Assembly (NCBI RefSeq): GCF_017676345.1
Contig: NZ_JAFFZM010000025.1
Span: 30,346 to 94,345 of the forward strand
Origin: Streptomyces smyrnaeus
GTDB lineage: Bacteria > Actinomycetota > Actinomycetes > Streptomycetales > Streptomycetaceae
Length of the DNA stretch: 64,000 nucleotides
Direction: 5' to 3'
The position numbers and the translations under genes are program-made. Positions 17,789 to 26,724 of the stretch are shown here, piece after piece. How positions within the stretch are numbered: position 1 is the first letter of the stretch; every line of letters starts with the position of its first letter. The notes below the pieces were generated by a model, which was given only the letters and a program-made list of their open reading frames with translations, was not told the origin of the DNA and did no database searches.

Positions 17789-20758
17789 TCAGCGGGGGCG
17801 GGTGGCCAATTCCAGCTCCTGGATGACCGAGTGGTAGCCCTGGTTGCCGGTCGCGTGGTCGAGGCCTATCTCGCACGTCCGGTTGGCCGACAGGTACGCG
17901 TCGTAGGAGCGCGCCGTCACCTCGGCAGCCTCTCGGGCCGTCGCGGAGGCGGTCAGTTCCTCGTGCAGCAGCCCGCGGTCGCCCGCGAAGGCACAGCATC
18001 CCGCGTCCAGCGGCACCACGACCTCCTCCGCGCACGCCTCGGCGACCTCGCGCAGCTCCGCCTCGTCGCCCAGGTGCCGCATCGAGCACGTGGGATGGAG
18101 CACGGCGGAGTCGACGCGCCGCTCGACCGTGAGGCGGGGCAGCAACTCCCGCGCGGCCCAGACGAGCGAGTCCAGGACCGTCAGTCGTTCGTGGAGTTTG
18201 CGGTTGGCCGGTGTCAGGTAGGGCACGACCTCTTCCGCGATGCCCAGGGTGCAGGAGGAGGCGTCGACCACGAGGGGGAGCTCGCCGCCGTCGGTCCACC
18301 GCCAGGCGGCCTCCACCATGCGGTTGGCCATCAGGGTGTTGCCGGCTTCGTAGCCCTTGGAGTGCCAGATCGTCGAGCAGCAGGTGCCGGTGACGTCTTT
18401 CGGGATCCACACCGGCTGGCCGGCCCGTGCCGAGACGGTGACCAGGGCCTCCGGAAGCGACAGTCCCGCGTAACCGTCCGGGTCGCCGAAGATCCGGTTC
18501 ACGCACGCCGGGTAGTACACGGCGGTGGCGAGCTGTCTGCTCGTCGCCGGGAGCCGCTTGGCGGCCGGGGCCGGGATCTCCGGCAGCCACTCGGGCACCA
18601 GGTCGGGGCGGACCGCTTTGCGGGCGGCGCCGGTGACCGCGCCGAGCAGCCGGTCCCCGAGATCGCCCTCGCGTCCCCGCAGACGTCTGCGGAGCTGGTC
18701 CGCGGCGGCCACCGCCAACCGCGCCGAGCGCTCCACCCGCGCGAAGTGTCGCGCCGTGCGCTCGGCGGTGCGCTCCTCGCGGGGCGAGTGCCGGGCGTGC
18801 CGGAACGTCTTCATCAGCGCACCGGTGTCGATTCCGACCGGGCAGTCCAGCTTGCAGGTGGAATCGCCCGCGCAGGTGTCGACGGCGTCGTACCCGTAGC
18901 TCGCCAGCAGGTTCTCACCCACCAGCGAGTCACCGGGCTGGCGCATCATCTCGCGGCGCAGCACGATCCGTTGACGCGGCGTGGTGGTCAGGTCCTCGCT
19001 GGGGCAGGTCGGTTCGCAGAAGCCGCACTCGATACAGGGGTCGGCCAAAGCCTCCACGCCGGGAATCGACTTCAGACCGCGCAGATGTGCCCGCGGGTCA
19101 CGATCCAGCAGCACGCCGGGCGCCAGGACCCCGGTCGGGTCCAGCAGCCGCTTGATGCGCCACATCAGCTCGGTCGCCTTGCTGCCCCACTCCAGTTCCA
19201 GGAACGGTGCGATGTTGCGGCCGGTGGCGTGCTCGGCCTTGAGGGAGCCGTCGAACCGCTCCACGGTCATGCGGCAGAACTCGTCCATGAAGGCGGCATA
19301 GCGCTGGACGTCGTCCGGATCGCCCGCGTCGAAGGCCAGCAGGAAGTGCAGATTGCCGTGTGCGGCGTGGCCCGCGACAGCCGCGTCGAAGCCGTGCCGC
19401 TCCTGGAGCTCCAGCAGGGCCTCGCACGCCTCGGCCAGCCGGGAGGGCGGTACGGCGAAGTCCTCGGTGATCAGTGTGGTGCCGGAGGGGCGGGAGCCGC
19501 CGACCGCGGTGACGAATGCCTTGCGTGCCTTCCAGTACGAGGCGATCGTGGCCGGGTCGCGCGTCAACTCGTTGGTGACGGAGGCGACCGGGGCGACCAG
19601 CTCCAGCCCGGCCAGCACCGTGCGTGCCGCCTCTTCCCGCTCCTCGCGTACGGCGTCGTCCGGGGAGCGGAACTCCACCAGCAGCGCGGTGGTCTCCTTC
19701 GGCAGCTCGGCCCAGTCCTGCGGCACCCCGGAGACACTGACCGAGGCGCGCAGCGTGTTCCCGTCCATGAGCTCGACGGACATCGCCCCGGCCGCGTTGA
19801 AACGCGGCACGGCGCCGGCTGCCGCCGACAGCGACGGGAAGAAGAACAGTCCGGTGGAGGTGCGCCGGTGCAGCGGGAGGGTGTCGAAGACGAACTCGGC
19901 GAGGAAGCCGAGGGTGCCCTGGGAGCCCACCATCAGCCCGCGCAGGATCTCCACCGGAGTGGTGCCGTCCAAGAAGGCGTCCAGCCGGTATCCGTTGGTG
20001 TTCTTCAGCTCGTGCTTGGCCCGGATACGGGAGACCAGGGCGGTGTCGGCCTCGATCTCGGCCTTGAGCGCCAGCAGGCCCTCGCAGAGCGCGGGCTCGG
20101 CGCGTGCGAGCTTCTCGTCCGCCGCCGGGTCCGCCGTGTCCACGACCGTGCCGCTGGGCAGGACGCAGGTGAGGGAGGCGACGGTGCGATAGGAGTTGCG
20201 TGTGGTGCCCGCCGTCATCCCGGAGGCGTTGTTGGCGACCACGCCGCCCACCGTGCACGCGATGGCAGAGGCCGGATCGGGGCCGAGCAGCCGCCCATGG
20301 GCCGCCAGCGAGGCGTTGGCCCGGAAGACGGTGGTCCCCGGCCGGATCCTGGCCTGCTCGCCCTCCGCCAGCACCTCCACACCCGCCCAGTGGCGCCGCA
20401 CGTCGACCAGGATGTCCTCACCCTGGGCCTGCCCGTTGAGTGACGTCCCCGCAGCGCGGAAGACGACGCCCCGGCCGTTTCGCCGCGCGTAGTCCAGTAC
20501 CGCGGCGACGTCGGCCACGTCCTCGGCGAGTACGACGACCTGCGGGATGAAGCGGTACGGGCTCGCGTCCGAGGCGTAGCGCACCAGGTCGGAGACTTTC
20601 GAGAGCACTTTTCCGCTGCCCAGCAGCCGCTCCAGATCGCTCCGCAGCGGCTGCGGAGTGCCCTGCGCCAGCTCGTCGGGGACCCGGTCCGCGGCGGGGG
20701 AGTGGCCCGCGCCGGTCCGCGGACGCAGCGCGCCGGCCTTGGGTTCGAGCAGCGGCAT
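17789..20758 (-). CDS. fused FAD-binding and Fe-S D-lactate/2-hydroxyacid dehydrogenase
   Basis: The 989-residue protein joins a GlcD-like flavoprotein to a GlcF-like iron-sulphur part. The FAD (PCMH) domain shows RAAGTSLNGQA, GGVVANNASGM and VGSQGTLGFLAEF. Two ferredoxin-type clusters follow (CIECGFCEPTCPSE near residue 576, and CAGDSTCKLDCPVG near 636), then two CCG domains (TGTCCSTIW near 792, DAGCCAFAGD near 920). The family oxidises D-lactate or a related 2-hydroxyacid and passes electrons to the quinone pool. ATG at 20758 was preferred over GTG at 20776 because GGAG lies 6 bases before it. Single gene; the exact substrate is not determined. Confidence 0.9.
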   Translation of the reverse strand: MPLLEPKAGALRPRTGAGHSPAADRVPDELAQGTPQPLRSDLERLLGSGKVLSKVSDLVRYASDASPYRFIPQVVVLAEDVADVAAVLDYARRNGRGVVFRAAGTSLNGQAQGEDILVDVRRHWAGVEVLAEGEQARIRPGTTVFRANASLAAHGRLLGPDPASAIACTVGGVVANNASGMTAGTTRNSYRTVASLTCVLPSGTVVDTADPAADEKLARAEPALCEGLLALKAEIEADTALVSRIRAKHELKNTNGYRLDAFLDGTTPVEILRGLMVGSQGTLGFLAEFVFDTLPLHRRTSTGLFFFPSLSAAAGAVPRFNAAGAMSVELMDGNTLRASVSVSGVPQDWAELPKETTALLVEFRSPDDAVREEREEAARTVLAGLELVAPVASVTNELTRDPATIASYWKARKAFVTAVGGSRPSGTTLITEDFAVPPSRLAEACEALLELQERHGFDAAVAGHAAHGNLHFLLAFDAGDPDDVQRYAAFMDEFCRMTVERFDGSLKAEHATGRNIAPFLELEWGSKATELMWRIKRLLDPTGVLAPGVLLDRDPRAHLRGLKSIPGVEALADPCIECGFCEPTCPSEDLTTTPRQRIVLRREMMRQPGDSLVGENLLASYGYDAVDTCAGDSTCKLDCPVGIDTGALMKTFRHARHSPREERTAERTARHFARVERSARLAVAAADQLRRRLRGREGDLGDRLLGAVTGAARKAVRPDLVPEWLPEIPAPAAKRLPATSRQLATAVYYPACVNRIFGDPDGYAGLSLPEALVTVSARAGQPVWIPKDVTGTCCSTIWHSKGYEAGNTLMANRMVEAAWRWTDGGELPLVVDASSCTLGIAEEVVPYLTPANRKLHERLTVLDSLVWAARELLPRLTVERRVDSAVLHPTCSMRHLGDEAELREVAEACAEEVVVPLDAGCCAFAGDRGLLHEELTASATAREAAEVTARSYDAYLSANRTCEIGLDHATGNQGYHSVIQELELATRPR

Positions 20759-20886
20759 GGCATCTCCAGGGCGCACAGGGGATTGGAACGGAGTGCGGGC
20801 TTATGTGTGCCACATGCTAGTTCGGGCCACCGACACCGGCCGTGGGGGTCGTCCCCGCCGCGTAACGGTCGTCCGAGGGTGGACCC

Positions 20887-21333
20887 TCAGCAGTGGCCGC
20901 CCTCGGTGTCGAGCAGTGCCAGCAGGCGGCTCAGCTCCTCGCGCTGCCCCGGCCCCAGCGGCGCCAGCAGCTGTTCGGCAGCGCTCCTGCGGGCCCGCCG
21001 CAGCTCGGTGAGGGCCAGGGAGCCGTCTTCCGTCAGCTCGATACGGATCACCCTGCGGTTCGCGGTGTCGGGGGCCCGGCGCACCAGCCCACGTTCTTCC
21101 AGGGCGTCCACCAAGCTGGTGACCTGCCTGGGCACCACGCCCAGCTGAGTGGCGAGGTCTGCCATCCGGGGCGGCTGAGAGCTGTGTGCGACGGTACGCA
21201 GCATCCGGCCCTGCGCCGGTGTGACGCCCAGCGGTGCGAAGTTCTGCCGGTGTGCGTGGTTGATCCGCTTGGTGAGGCGCAGCAGCTGGTCAGCGAGGTC
21301 GGAGGCGGGCTCGTCGGAGGGGTGGTGGACCAT
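20887..21333 (-). CDS. MarR-family transcriptional regulator
   Basis: The 148-residue winged-helix regulator has the recognition region LATQLGVVPRQVTSLVDALEERGLVRR and the wing DTANRRVIRIELTEDG. LGVTPAQGRMLRTVA precedes the helix-turn-helix. It is divergent from an ABC exporter with 107 bases between the starts. That gap holds a 27-bp interrupted palindrome, so the likely role is to repress itself and the exporter and to release DNA when it binds a drug-like ligand. This pairing is common in actinobacteria; the ligand is unknown. Confidence 0.92.
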   Translation of the reverse strand: MVHHPSDEPASDLADQLLRLTKRINHAHRQNFAPLGVTPAQGRMLRTVAHSSQPPRMADLATQLGVVPRQVTSLVDALEERGLVRRAPDTANRRVIRIELTEDGSLALTELRRARRSAAEQLLAPLGPGQREELSRLLALLDTEGGHC

Positions 21334-21356
21334 GGCGGCAGCCTATCAGGGGTCTA

Positions 21357-21383
21357 TTCATTGTGAGTATAGGTAACGATGAA
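21357..21383. promoter_or_regulatory. inverted repeat, candidate MarR operator
   Basis: TTCATTGTGA and TAACGATGAA form 10-base arms with 8 matches around a 7-base spacer (GTATAGG). The site is AT-rich in a GC-rich window and sits 24 bases from the MarR start and 58 from the exporter start. Size and shape suit a MarR dimer. Confidence 0.65.
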
Positions 21384-21440
21384 CTATGCTCCATGATCTG
21401 AGCCGTACGTCTGCTCCGCAGACCGACCCCGAGGAGCCTC

Positions 21441-23294
21441 TTGCACCGTGAAGCGCCCGGCTGGACGCAGCCGCCGAAGGAGCCGCTGACCCAGGAACAG
21501 CCCGCCGAACAGCCCGCGCAGGTGCGCCGCATCCTGCGCCTCTTCCGCCCCTACCGTGGCCGTCTGGCACTGGTCGGCCTGCTGGTGGCGGCATCCTCCC
21601 TGGTCTCCGTCGCCTCGCCGTTCCTGCTGCGCGAGATCCTGGACGTCGCCATTCCGCAGCAGCGCACCGGCCTGCTCTCGCTGCTCGCCCTCGGCATGAT
21701 CGTCACCGCCGTGGTGACCAGCGTCTTCGGCGTGCTCCAGACCCTCATCAGCACCACGGTCGGACAGCGCGTCATGCACGACCTGCGCACCGGTGTCTAC
21801 GCCAAGCTCCAGCGGATGCAGCTCGCCTTCTTCACCCGGACCCGGACGGGTGAGGTCCAATCCCGCATCGCCAACGACATCGGCGGTATGCAGGCCACCG
21901 TCACCTCCACAGCCACCTCGCTCGTGTCCAACCTCACCAGCGTGGTGGCCACGGTCGTCGCCATGCTCGCGCTCGACTGGCGGCTGACGCTCGTCTCCCT
22001 CGTACTGCTGCCCTTCTTCGTGTGGGTGAGCCGCCGGGTGGGACGGGAGCGCAAACGCATCACCACGCAGCGGCAGAAGCAGATGGCCGCCATGTCCGCC
22101 ATCGTCACCGAGTCCCTGTCGGTCAGCGGCATCCTGCTCGGCCGCACCATGGGCCGGGCCGACTCGCTCACCAAGAACTTCTCCGACGAGTCCGAACGAC
22201 TGGTCGACCTGGAGATCCGCTCGAACATGGCCGGGCGCTGGCGGATGGCCACCATCGGCATCGTCATGGCCGCCATCCCCGCGCTGCTGTACTGGACGGC
22301 GGGCATGCTCACCCAGTTCGGCGGCCCCGCCTTCTCCATCGGCACTCTCGTCGCGTTCGTCACCCTCCAGCAGGGGCTGCTGCGGCCCACCGTCTCGCTG
22401 CTGACCACCGGGGTGGAGATGCAGACCTCGCTGGCGCTCTTCCAGCGCATCTTCGAATATCTCGACCTGCCCGTCGCCATCACCGAGCCGGCCCGCCCGA
22501 CCGCGCTTTCGAAGGTGCGTGGCGAAGTGCGCTTCGAGAACGTCGACTTCACCTACGACACCCGCCCACCGGGTAGCCCCGCCCACGACACCGGATACAC
22601 CCTGCGCGGAATCGACCTGGCCGTCCCGGCGGGCACCAGCCTCGCCGTGGTCGGAGCCACCGGCTCCGGAAAGAGCACCCTCAGCTATCTGGTGCCCCGC
22701 CTGTACGACGTGACGGGAGGCCGCGTCACCCTCGACGGCGTCGATGTACGTGAGCTGGACTTCGCGACCCTCTCGACAGCGGTCGGCGTAGTCTCCCAGG
22801 AGACGTACCTCTTCCACGCGACCGTCGCGGACAACCTCCGGTTCGCCAAGCCGGACGCCACGGACGAGGAACTGCGCGCCGCGGCGCGGGCCGCGCAGAT
22901 CCACGATCACATCGCCGCACTGCCGGACGGCTACGACACACTGGTCGGCGAGCGGGGATACCGCTTCTCCGGAGGTGAGAAACAGCGCCTCGCCCTGGCG
23001 CGCACCATCCTGCGCGACCCGCCGGTGCTGATCCTGGACGAGGCCACCAGCGCCCTCGACACCCGTACCGAACGTGCGGTCCAGGAGGCCATCGACGCGC
23101 TGTCGGAAGGGCGCACCACACTCACCATCGCGCACCGCCTCTCCACCATCCGGGACGCCGACCAGATCGTCGTTCTGGACGGTGGCCGGATCGCCGAACG
23201 GGGCACCCACGGCGAACTGCTGGCGGCCGACGGGAAGTACGCCGCACTGGTGCGACGCGACAGCGAGACGGCGGACGCGACAGTGAGCGGCTGA
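21441..23294 (+). CDS. ABC exporter, fused membrane and ATPase domains
   Basis: The 617-residue half-transporter starts at TTG after GAGGAG, with 4 bases between. Six membrane helices occupy about residues 35-320, and the nucleotide-binding domain is complete: Walker A GATGSGKS (about 405), Q-loop SQETYLF, signature in the variant form FSGGEKQRLALART, Walker B LILDEATS and H-loop IAHRLS. It should work as a homodimer exporting drugs, lipids or peptides. The cytoplasmic loop FFTRTRTGEVQSRI is typical of MsbA/LmrA-like exporters. Control is probably by the divergent MarR gene through the shared palindrome. Confidence 0.92.
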   Translation: MHREAPGWTQPPKEPLTQEQPAEQPAQVRRILRLFRPYRGRLALVGLLVAASSLVSVASPFLLREILDVAIPQQRTGLLSLLALGMIVTAVVTSVFGVLQTLISTTVGQRVMHDLRTGVYAKLQRMQLAFFTRTRTGEVQSRIANDIGGMQATVTSTATSLVSNLTSVVATVVAMLALDWRLTLVSLVLLPFFVWVSRRVGRERKRITTQRQKQMAAMSAIVTESLSVSGILLGRTMGRADSLTKNFSDESERLVDLEIRSNMAGRWRMATIGIVMAAIPALLYWTAGMLTQFGGPAFSIGTLVAFVTLQQGLLRPTVSLLTTGVEMQTSLALFQRIFEYLDLPVAITEPARPTALSKVRGEVRFENVDFTYDTRPPGSPAHDTGYTLRGIDLAVPAGTSLAVVGATGSGKSTLSYLVPRLYDVTGGRVTLDGVDVRELDFATLSTAVGVVSQETYLFHATVADNLRFAKPDATDEELRAAARAAQIHDHIAALPDGYDTLVGERGYRFSGGEKQRLALARTILRDPPVLILDEATSALDTRTERAVQEAIDALSEGRTTLTIAHRLSTIRDADQIVVLDGGRIAERGTHGELLAADGKYAALVRRDSETADATVSG

Positions 23295-23313
23295 CCGCGT
23301 CGTCCCACCGGCA

Positions 23314-23333
23314 CGTACCGTCCCAGCGGTACG
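23314..23333. terminator. hairpin between convergent genes
   Basis: CGTACCG and CGGTACG form a perfect 7-bp stem around TCCCAG, placed between the stop of the exporter and the stop of the convergent NamZ-like gene. A two-way terminator is the simplest reading. Confidence 0.55.
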
Positions 23334-23340
23334 GACTCTC

Positions 23341-24642
23341 TCACCGGTACAGCAAATACTGCCGTCGCGCCCGCTCGAAGTCGCGTACTTCCGAGCGCCA
23401 CGCGCCGGTGACCTCCTCCGTACTGCGCCCGGCATCCAGCATCTCCCGCAGCCGCGGTGAGCCCGAGAGTTTGTCGATCCAGAACGGCCGCTTCGGGTCG
23501 GCGTCCTTGCGCCAGGCGAAATCGTCGTAGCGCATCGCCTCGCGCAGCATGGCCACCGCTGTCGGCACTGCCTGATAGCGGGCGGGATCGGTCACCAGCA
23601 GCTGCACACCCGCGCATGTCTTGCCCTGGTGCTTGCTGAAGGTGGGCACGAAATAGCCCTCACGGAAGCGCACCCCGGGTAGCCGCAGAGCATTGAGCCG
23701 ATCGCTGTAGTGGTGGTCCAGGAACGGCGCGCCGATGAACTGGAACGGCAGTGTGGTGCCGCGCCCCTCGGACAGGTTCGTCCCCTCGAAGTAGCCGGTG
23801 CCGGCGTAGGCGGTCGCCGTGTCGGGTGTCGGAACGTTCGGGGACGGCGGCACCCATGGCAGCCCGGTCTGCTGCGCCGTCGTACGGGGCGACCAGCCGC
23901 GCACCTGGACGACCTCCAGCTCCACCCGTCCGCCCTCGCCCTCCTGGGGCAGCAGTTCGCCGTTGAAGTACCGGGCCAGCTCACCGACCGTCATACCGTG
24001 CTGCTGGATGATGGGCTTGAGCCCGACACCGGAGGCGAACCCGGATCTCAGCAGCGGGCCGTCCGCTCTGCGGCCGATCGGGTTCGGCCGGTCCAGGACG
24101 ACGAAGGAGGCTCCGATGTCCCGCGCGGCGACCATGGCGTGGTACATCGTCCAGATGTACGTGTAGAAGCGCACGCCGACGTCCTGGATGTCGAAGACAA
24201 TGGTGTCCACACCCGCCTTGCGGAACAGGGCGGCCATCTTCGCGCCGTCGGCACCGTACGCGTCGTAGACCGTCAGACCGGTACGCGGGTCCTTGAACTC
24301 GGGCTCGGACTCGCCCGCCTGTGCGCTGCCCCGGAAGCCGTGTTCCGGGCCGAAGACGCCCATGATGCGCAGCTCGTCCCGGGCCGCCATCGAATCCACC
24401 ACATGGCTCGCGTCCCGCAGTACTCCTGTCGGGTTGCTGACGACGCCGACCTTCCGGCCCCGCAGCATGCGCCAGCCCGCGGCTGCCGCGACATCGGCGC
24501 CCGGCACCACGGGCCGTCCGCCGTGCCCGCCGACAGCCCGGGTGGACGGTGCCGCGGCAGCGGAACCGGCGAACAGCGGGGTGGCGACAGCGGCGGCCGT
24601 ACCGCTGGCCAGCAGTGAACGGCGCGAGGGTGCAGCGGTCAT
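23341..24642 (-). CDS. DUF1343 exo-beta-N-acetylmuramidase NamZ-like, exported
   Basis: The 433-residue protein begins with a Tat-like signal (SRRSLLASG plus an Ala-rich hydrophobic stretch). The mature part has the DUF1343/GH171 landmarks GRKVGVVSNPTGV, FGPEHGFRG, VFDIQDVGVRFYTY, DRPNPIGRRADGPLL, GMTVGELARYFN and EGTNLSEGRGT. NamZ of Bacillus subtilis removes terminal MurNAc from peptidoglycan fragments, so this enzyme probably helps recycle cell wall material outside the membrane. ATG at 24642 follows GGAAGGACGG. Single gene, ending next to the exporter terminator. Confidence 0.9.
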   Translation of the reverse strand: MTAAPSRRSLLASGTAAAVATPLFAGSAAAAPSTRAVGGHGGRPVVPGADVAAAAGWRMLRGRKVGVVSNPTGVLRDASHVVDSMAARDELRIMGVFGPEHGFRGSAQAGESEPEFKDPRTGLTVYDAYGADGAKMAALFRKAGVDTIVFDIQDVGVRFYTYIWTMYHAMVAARDIGASFVVLDRPNPIGRRADGPLLRSGFASGVGLKPIIQQHGMTVGELARYFNGELLPQEGEGGRVELEVVQVRGWSPRTTAQQTGLPWVPPSPNVPTPDTATAYAGTGYFEGTNLSEGRGTTLPFQFIGAPFLDHHYSDRLNALRLPGVRFREGYFVPTFSKHQGKTCAGVQLLVTDPARYQAVPTAVAMLREAMRYDDFAWRKDADPKRPFWIDKLSGSPRLREMLDAGRSTEEVTGAWRSEVRDFERARRQYLLYR

Positions 24643-24826
24643 GTGAAACCGTCCTTCCGGCGTCCGGGGAACAGCAGGCGGTGGGACCAGCTCATGCGAC
24701 CAGCTAATAGGAACGCGGGAGCGCCGACCAGAGGGCGCGCAGTGGACAGCCGACCCCGGAGCGTCCGCCGACGGGTGACGCGGCAATCCGTGTGCGCTTC
24801 GACCTGCGCCGCGTCAGGATGGGGCC

Positions 24827-25336
24827 ATGCCCACGAACATCACCCTGGTGCAGGGCGACATCACCGAACAGGATGTCGACGCCGTAGTCAACGCAGCCAA
24901 CTCCTCGCTGCTGGGCGGGGGCGGAGTGGACGGCGCCATCCATCGAAAGGGTGGCTCGGACATTATCGCCGAGTGCCGCAAGCTGCGCGCCGAACGCTAC
25001 GGGAGGGGCCTGCCCACCGGGCAGGCCGTCGCCACGACAGCGGGACGGCTGCCGGCGCGCTGGGTCATCCATACGGTGGGTCCGGTTTGGAGCCAGGAGG
25101 AGGACCGCTCGGACCTGCTGGTCTCCTGCCACCGCGAGTCGCTGCGCGTGGCACGCGAGATCGGCGCCCGTACGATCGCGTTCCCCGCCATCTCCACAGG
25201 CGTCTACCGCTGGCCGCTCGACGACGCGGCACGCATCGCGCTGCGTACGCTGCGGGAGGAGGGTGAGGGCTTCGCCGAGTTGCGTCTCGTCCTGTTCGAC
25301 CAGCGCTCCTACGACGCCTTCCAGGCCGCCGGCTGA
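24827..25336 (+). CDS. macrodomain protein, O-acetyl-ADP-ribose deacetylase type
   Basis: The 169-residue protein is a single macrodomain: ITLVQGDITEQDVDAVVNAA, NSSLLGGGGVDGAIHRKGG (ADP-ribose loop 1), WVIHTVGPVW and IAFPAISTGVYRWPLDDAA (loop 2). All residues expected for the MacroD/YmdB type are present, including the Asn-Ala-Ala-Asn core and the GGGV loop. It should hydrolyse ADP-ribosyl esters such as O-acetyl-ADP-ribose in the cytoplasm. The start follows GGATGGGG. Stand-alone gene; no ADP-ribosyltransferase or sirtuin is nearby. Confidence 0.93.
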   Translation: MPTNITLVQGDITEQDVDAVVNAANSSLLGGGGVDGAIHRKGGSDIIAECRKLRAERYGRGLPTGQAVATTAGRLPARWVIHTVGPVWSQEEDRSDLLVSCHRESLRVAREIGARTIAFPAISTGVYRWPLDDAARIALRTLREEGEGFAELRLVLFDQRSYDAFQAAG

Positions 25337-25370
25337 GCGGGCCCGGGGCCCCAGGCGGGCCGACGGGGAA

Positions 25371-26231
25371 CTAGACGGGCCTACGAGGCTCCGCGCCGCG
25401 GCCCGAGCGGGCCAGCCACCGGCCGTCCTGACGGCCGACGTCGATGGGGCGGCCGAAGCACTGTGTCATCAGTTCCCCGGTGAGCACTTCCGAGACGGGA
25501 CCGCACGCGGTGACCCTGCCTTCCCGCAGCAGCAGAGCGTGACTGGTGGTGTCAGGCAGCTCCTCCAGGTGGTGGGTGACCGTCACGGTCGCCAGGGACG
25601 GACGGTCGGCGGCCAGTCGGCGCAGCGCGTCGATCAGATCCTCGCGGGAGGGCAGGTCCAGGGCGTTGAACGGCTCGTCCAGCAACAGCAGCGACGGCGC
25701 CGGCATCAGAGCGCGGGCGATCAGGATGCGGGCCCGCTGCCCGCCGGAGCACACCCCGAAGGGCCGATCGGCCAGTTCCTTGCAGTCCAGCTCCGACAGC
25801 AGCTCGCTCGCCAGCCGACGGGTCTCGTCGTCGTACTTGCGCCACAGCGGCTGCACGGTGCCTGTCGCACCTGTCAGCACGACCGTGTGTGCCGTGGCGT
25901 CCCGCGGCACCCGCTGGCTGGTGGACACATGGCCGATGTGGGCGCGCAGCTCGCGCACGTCCACTCTGCCGAGCCTGTTGCCCAGCACCTCCACGCTGCC
26001 GGTGGTGGGGTGCATGACGGCGCCCAGCAGCTTCAGCAAGGTGGTCTTCCCGGCACCGTTGGCACCCAGCAGCGCCCAGTGCTCACCGGCTCGCACCAGC
26101 CAGTCGATCCCGTCGAGGATGAGCTGATCCGACGTCGTACGGCGGACACCGACTCCCTCGATCGAGGCCACCTGCGGGGGCACACGCGAGGCGGCCTGCG
26201 TGGGGACATGGAGCGCTGAGGGCTGGTTCAT
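25371..26231 (-). CDS. stand-alone ABC transporter ATPase
   Basis: A 286-residue single ATPase domain: Walker A GANGAGKTT (about 60), signature CSGGQRARILIARAL, Walker B LLLLDEPFNALD and H-loop VTHHLEEL. The order and the TSQRVPRDATA segment resemble ModF/iron-siderophore-type ATPases. ATG at 26231 follows GGAGG with 5 bases between. No permease or binding protein lies on either side, so it either serves a transporter encoded elsewhere or has a non-transport role. It converges on the macrodomain gene with 34 bases between the stops. Confidence 0.85.
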   Translation of the reverse strand: MNQPSALHVPTQAASRVPPQVASIEGVGVRRTTSDQLILDGIDWLVRAGEHWALLGANGAGKTTLLKLLGAVMHPTTGSVEVLGNRLGRVDVRELRAHIGHVSTSQRVPRDATAHTVVLTGATGTVQPLWRKYDDETRRLASELLSELDCKELADRPFGVCSGGQRARILIARALMPAPSLLLLDEPFNALDLPSREDLIDALRRLAADRPSLATVTVTHHLEELPDTTSHALLLREGRVTACGPVSEVLTGELMTQCFGRPIDVGRQDGRWLARSGRGAEPRRPV

Positions 26232-26302
26232 GGGGGCCTCCGGGACCTGGCACGGTGGACACACACGGAACGCCCGGCTCCGCGCGCCGTGGGGCGACCA
26301 GA

Positions 26303-26515
26303 CTAGCTGTACCTTGCAGCGGCCTGGGCGAGTGTCTCACCGCCACCGGTGGCCAGCGGGGCACCGTGCCCGAAGCAGACGGTCTCCACCGCGTCGGCGC
26401 CCCCGGGCGGACCGGTGTCCACGAGCGTGACCGCCTCGCCGTCCTGCCACAGAAACGCCTGGCCGACAGGGAACGGGATCGTGTGCACCTGGGGCCGGAC
26501 TGTCCGAGGTTCCAT
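26303..26515 (-). pseudogene. metallo-beta-lactamase-fold gene reduced by an in-frame deletion
   Basis: The 70-residue frame begins like an MBL-fold hydrolase (VHTIPFPVGQAFLWQDGEAV, then TLVDTGPPGG) and then jumps directly to VCFGHGAPLATGGGETLA, which reads as the family's late GHG(D/A)P motif and closing helix. The metal-binding HxHxDH motif and everything between, about 120-150 residues in the family, are missing without loss of frame. The product cannot bind the zinc pair and is probably inert. The join is near residue 44 (genomic position about 26,382). Confidence 0.6.
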
Positions 26516-26623
26516 GGCGGGACCGTATGCGGTCCCCCGGCAGCTTCCAGGGCCGTTGTGCTGGTGGTGTAGCGGCTGCGCTGTCGGCGAACTCCCGGCC
26601 GCACAGCTGCGACCGGTGCGGGC

Positions 26624-26696
26624 CGGGAGGCGGAAGGAAGCGGAACGAGGGCGAAGGAGAGGGAAGGGGTGGAAGGAGGGCGAAGGATCCGACAGG
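26624..26696. other. polypurine tract in a 209-base intergenic gap
   Basis: The + strand is nearly all purine for about 70 bases, with repeated GAAGGA and GAGGGCGAAGGA units. It lies just after the stop of the leftward membrane gene, so that gene's transcript would carry a C/U-rich, G-poor stretch. This is the composition of a Rho loading site. The rest of the 26,516-26,724 gap shows nothing else. Confidence 0.4.
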
Positions 26697-26724
26697 GGTG
26701 TGCGGAGGTCGGATACGGGCGGCG

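Noticed and set aside
17711..20443. A 910-codon + frame opposite the FAD/Fe-S dehydrogenase
   Set aside because: The opposite strand has FAD, Fe-S and CCG motifs in order; the + frame has none.
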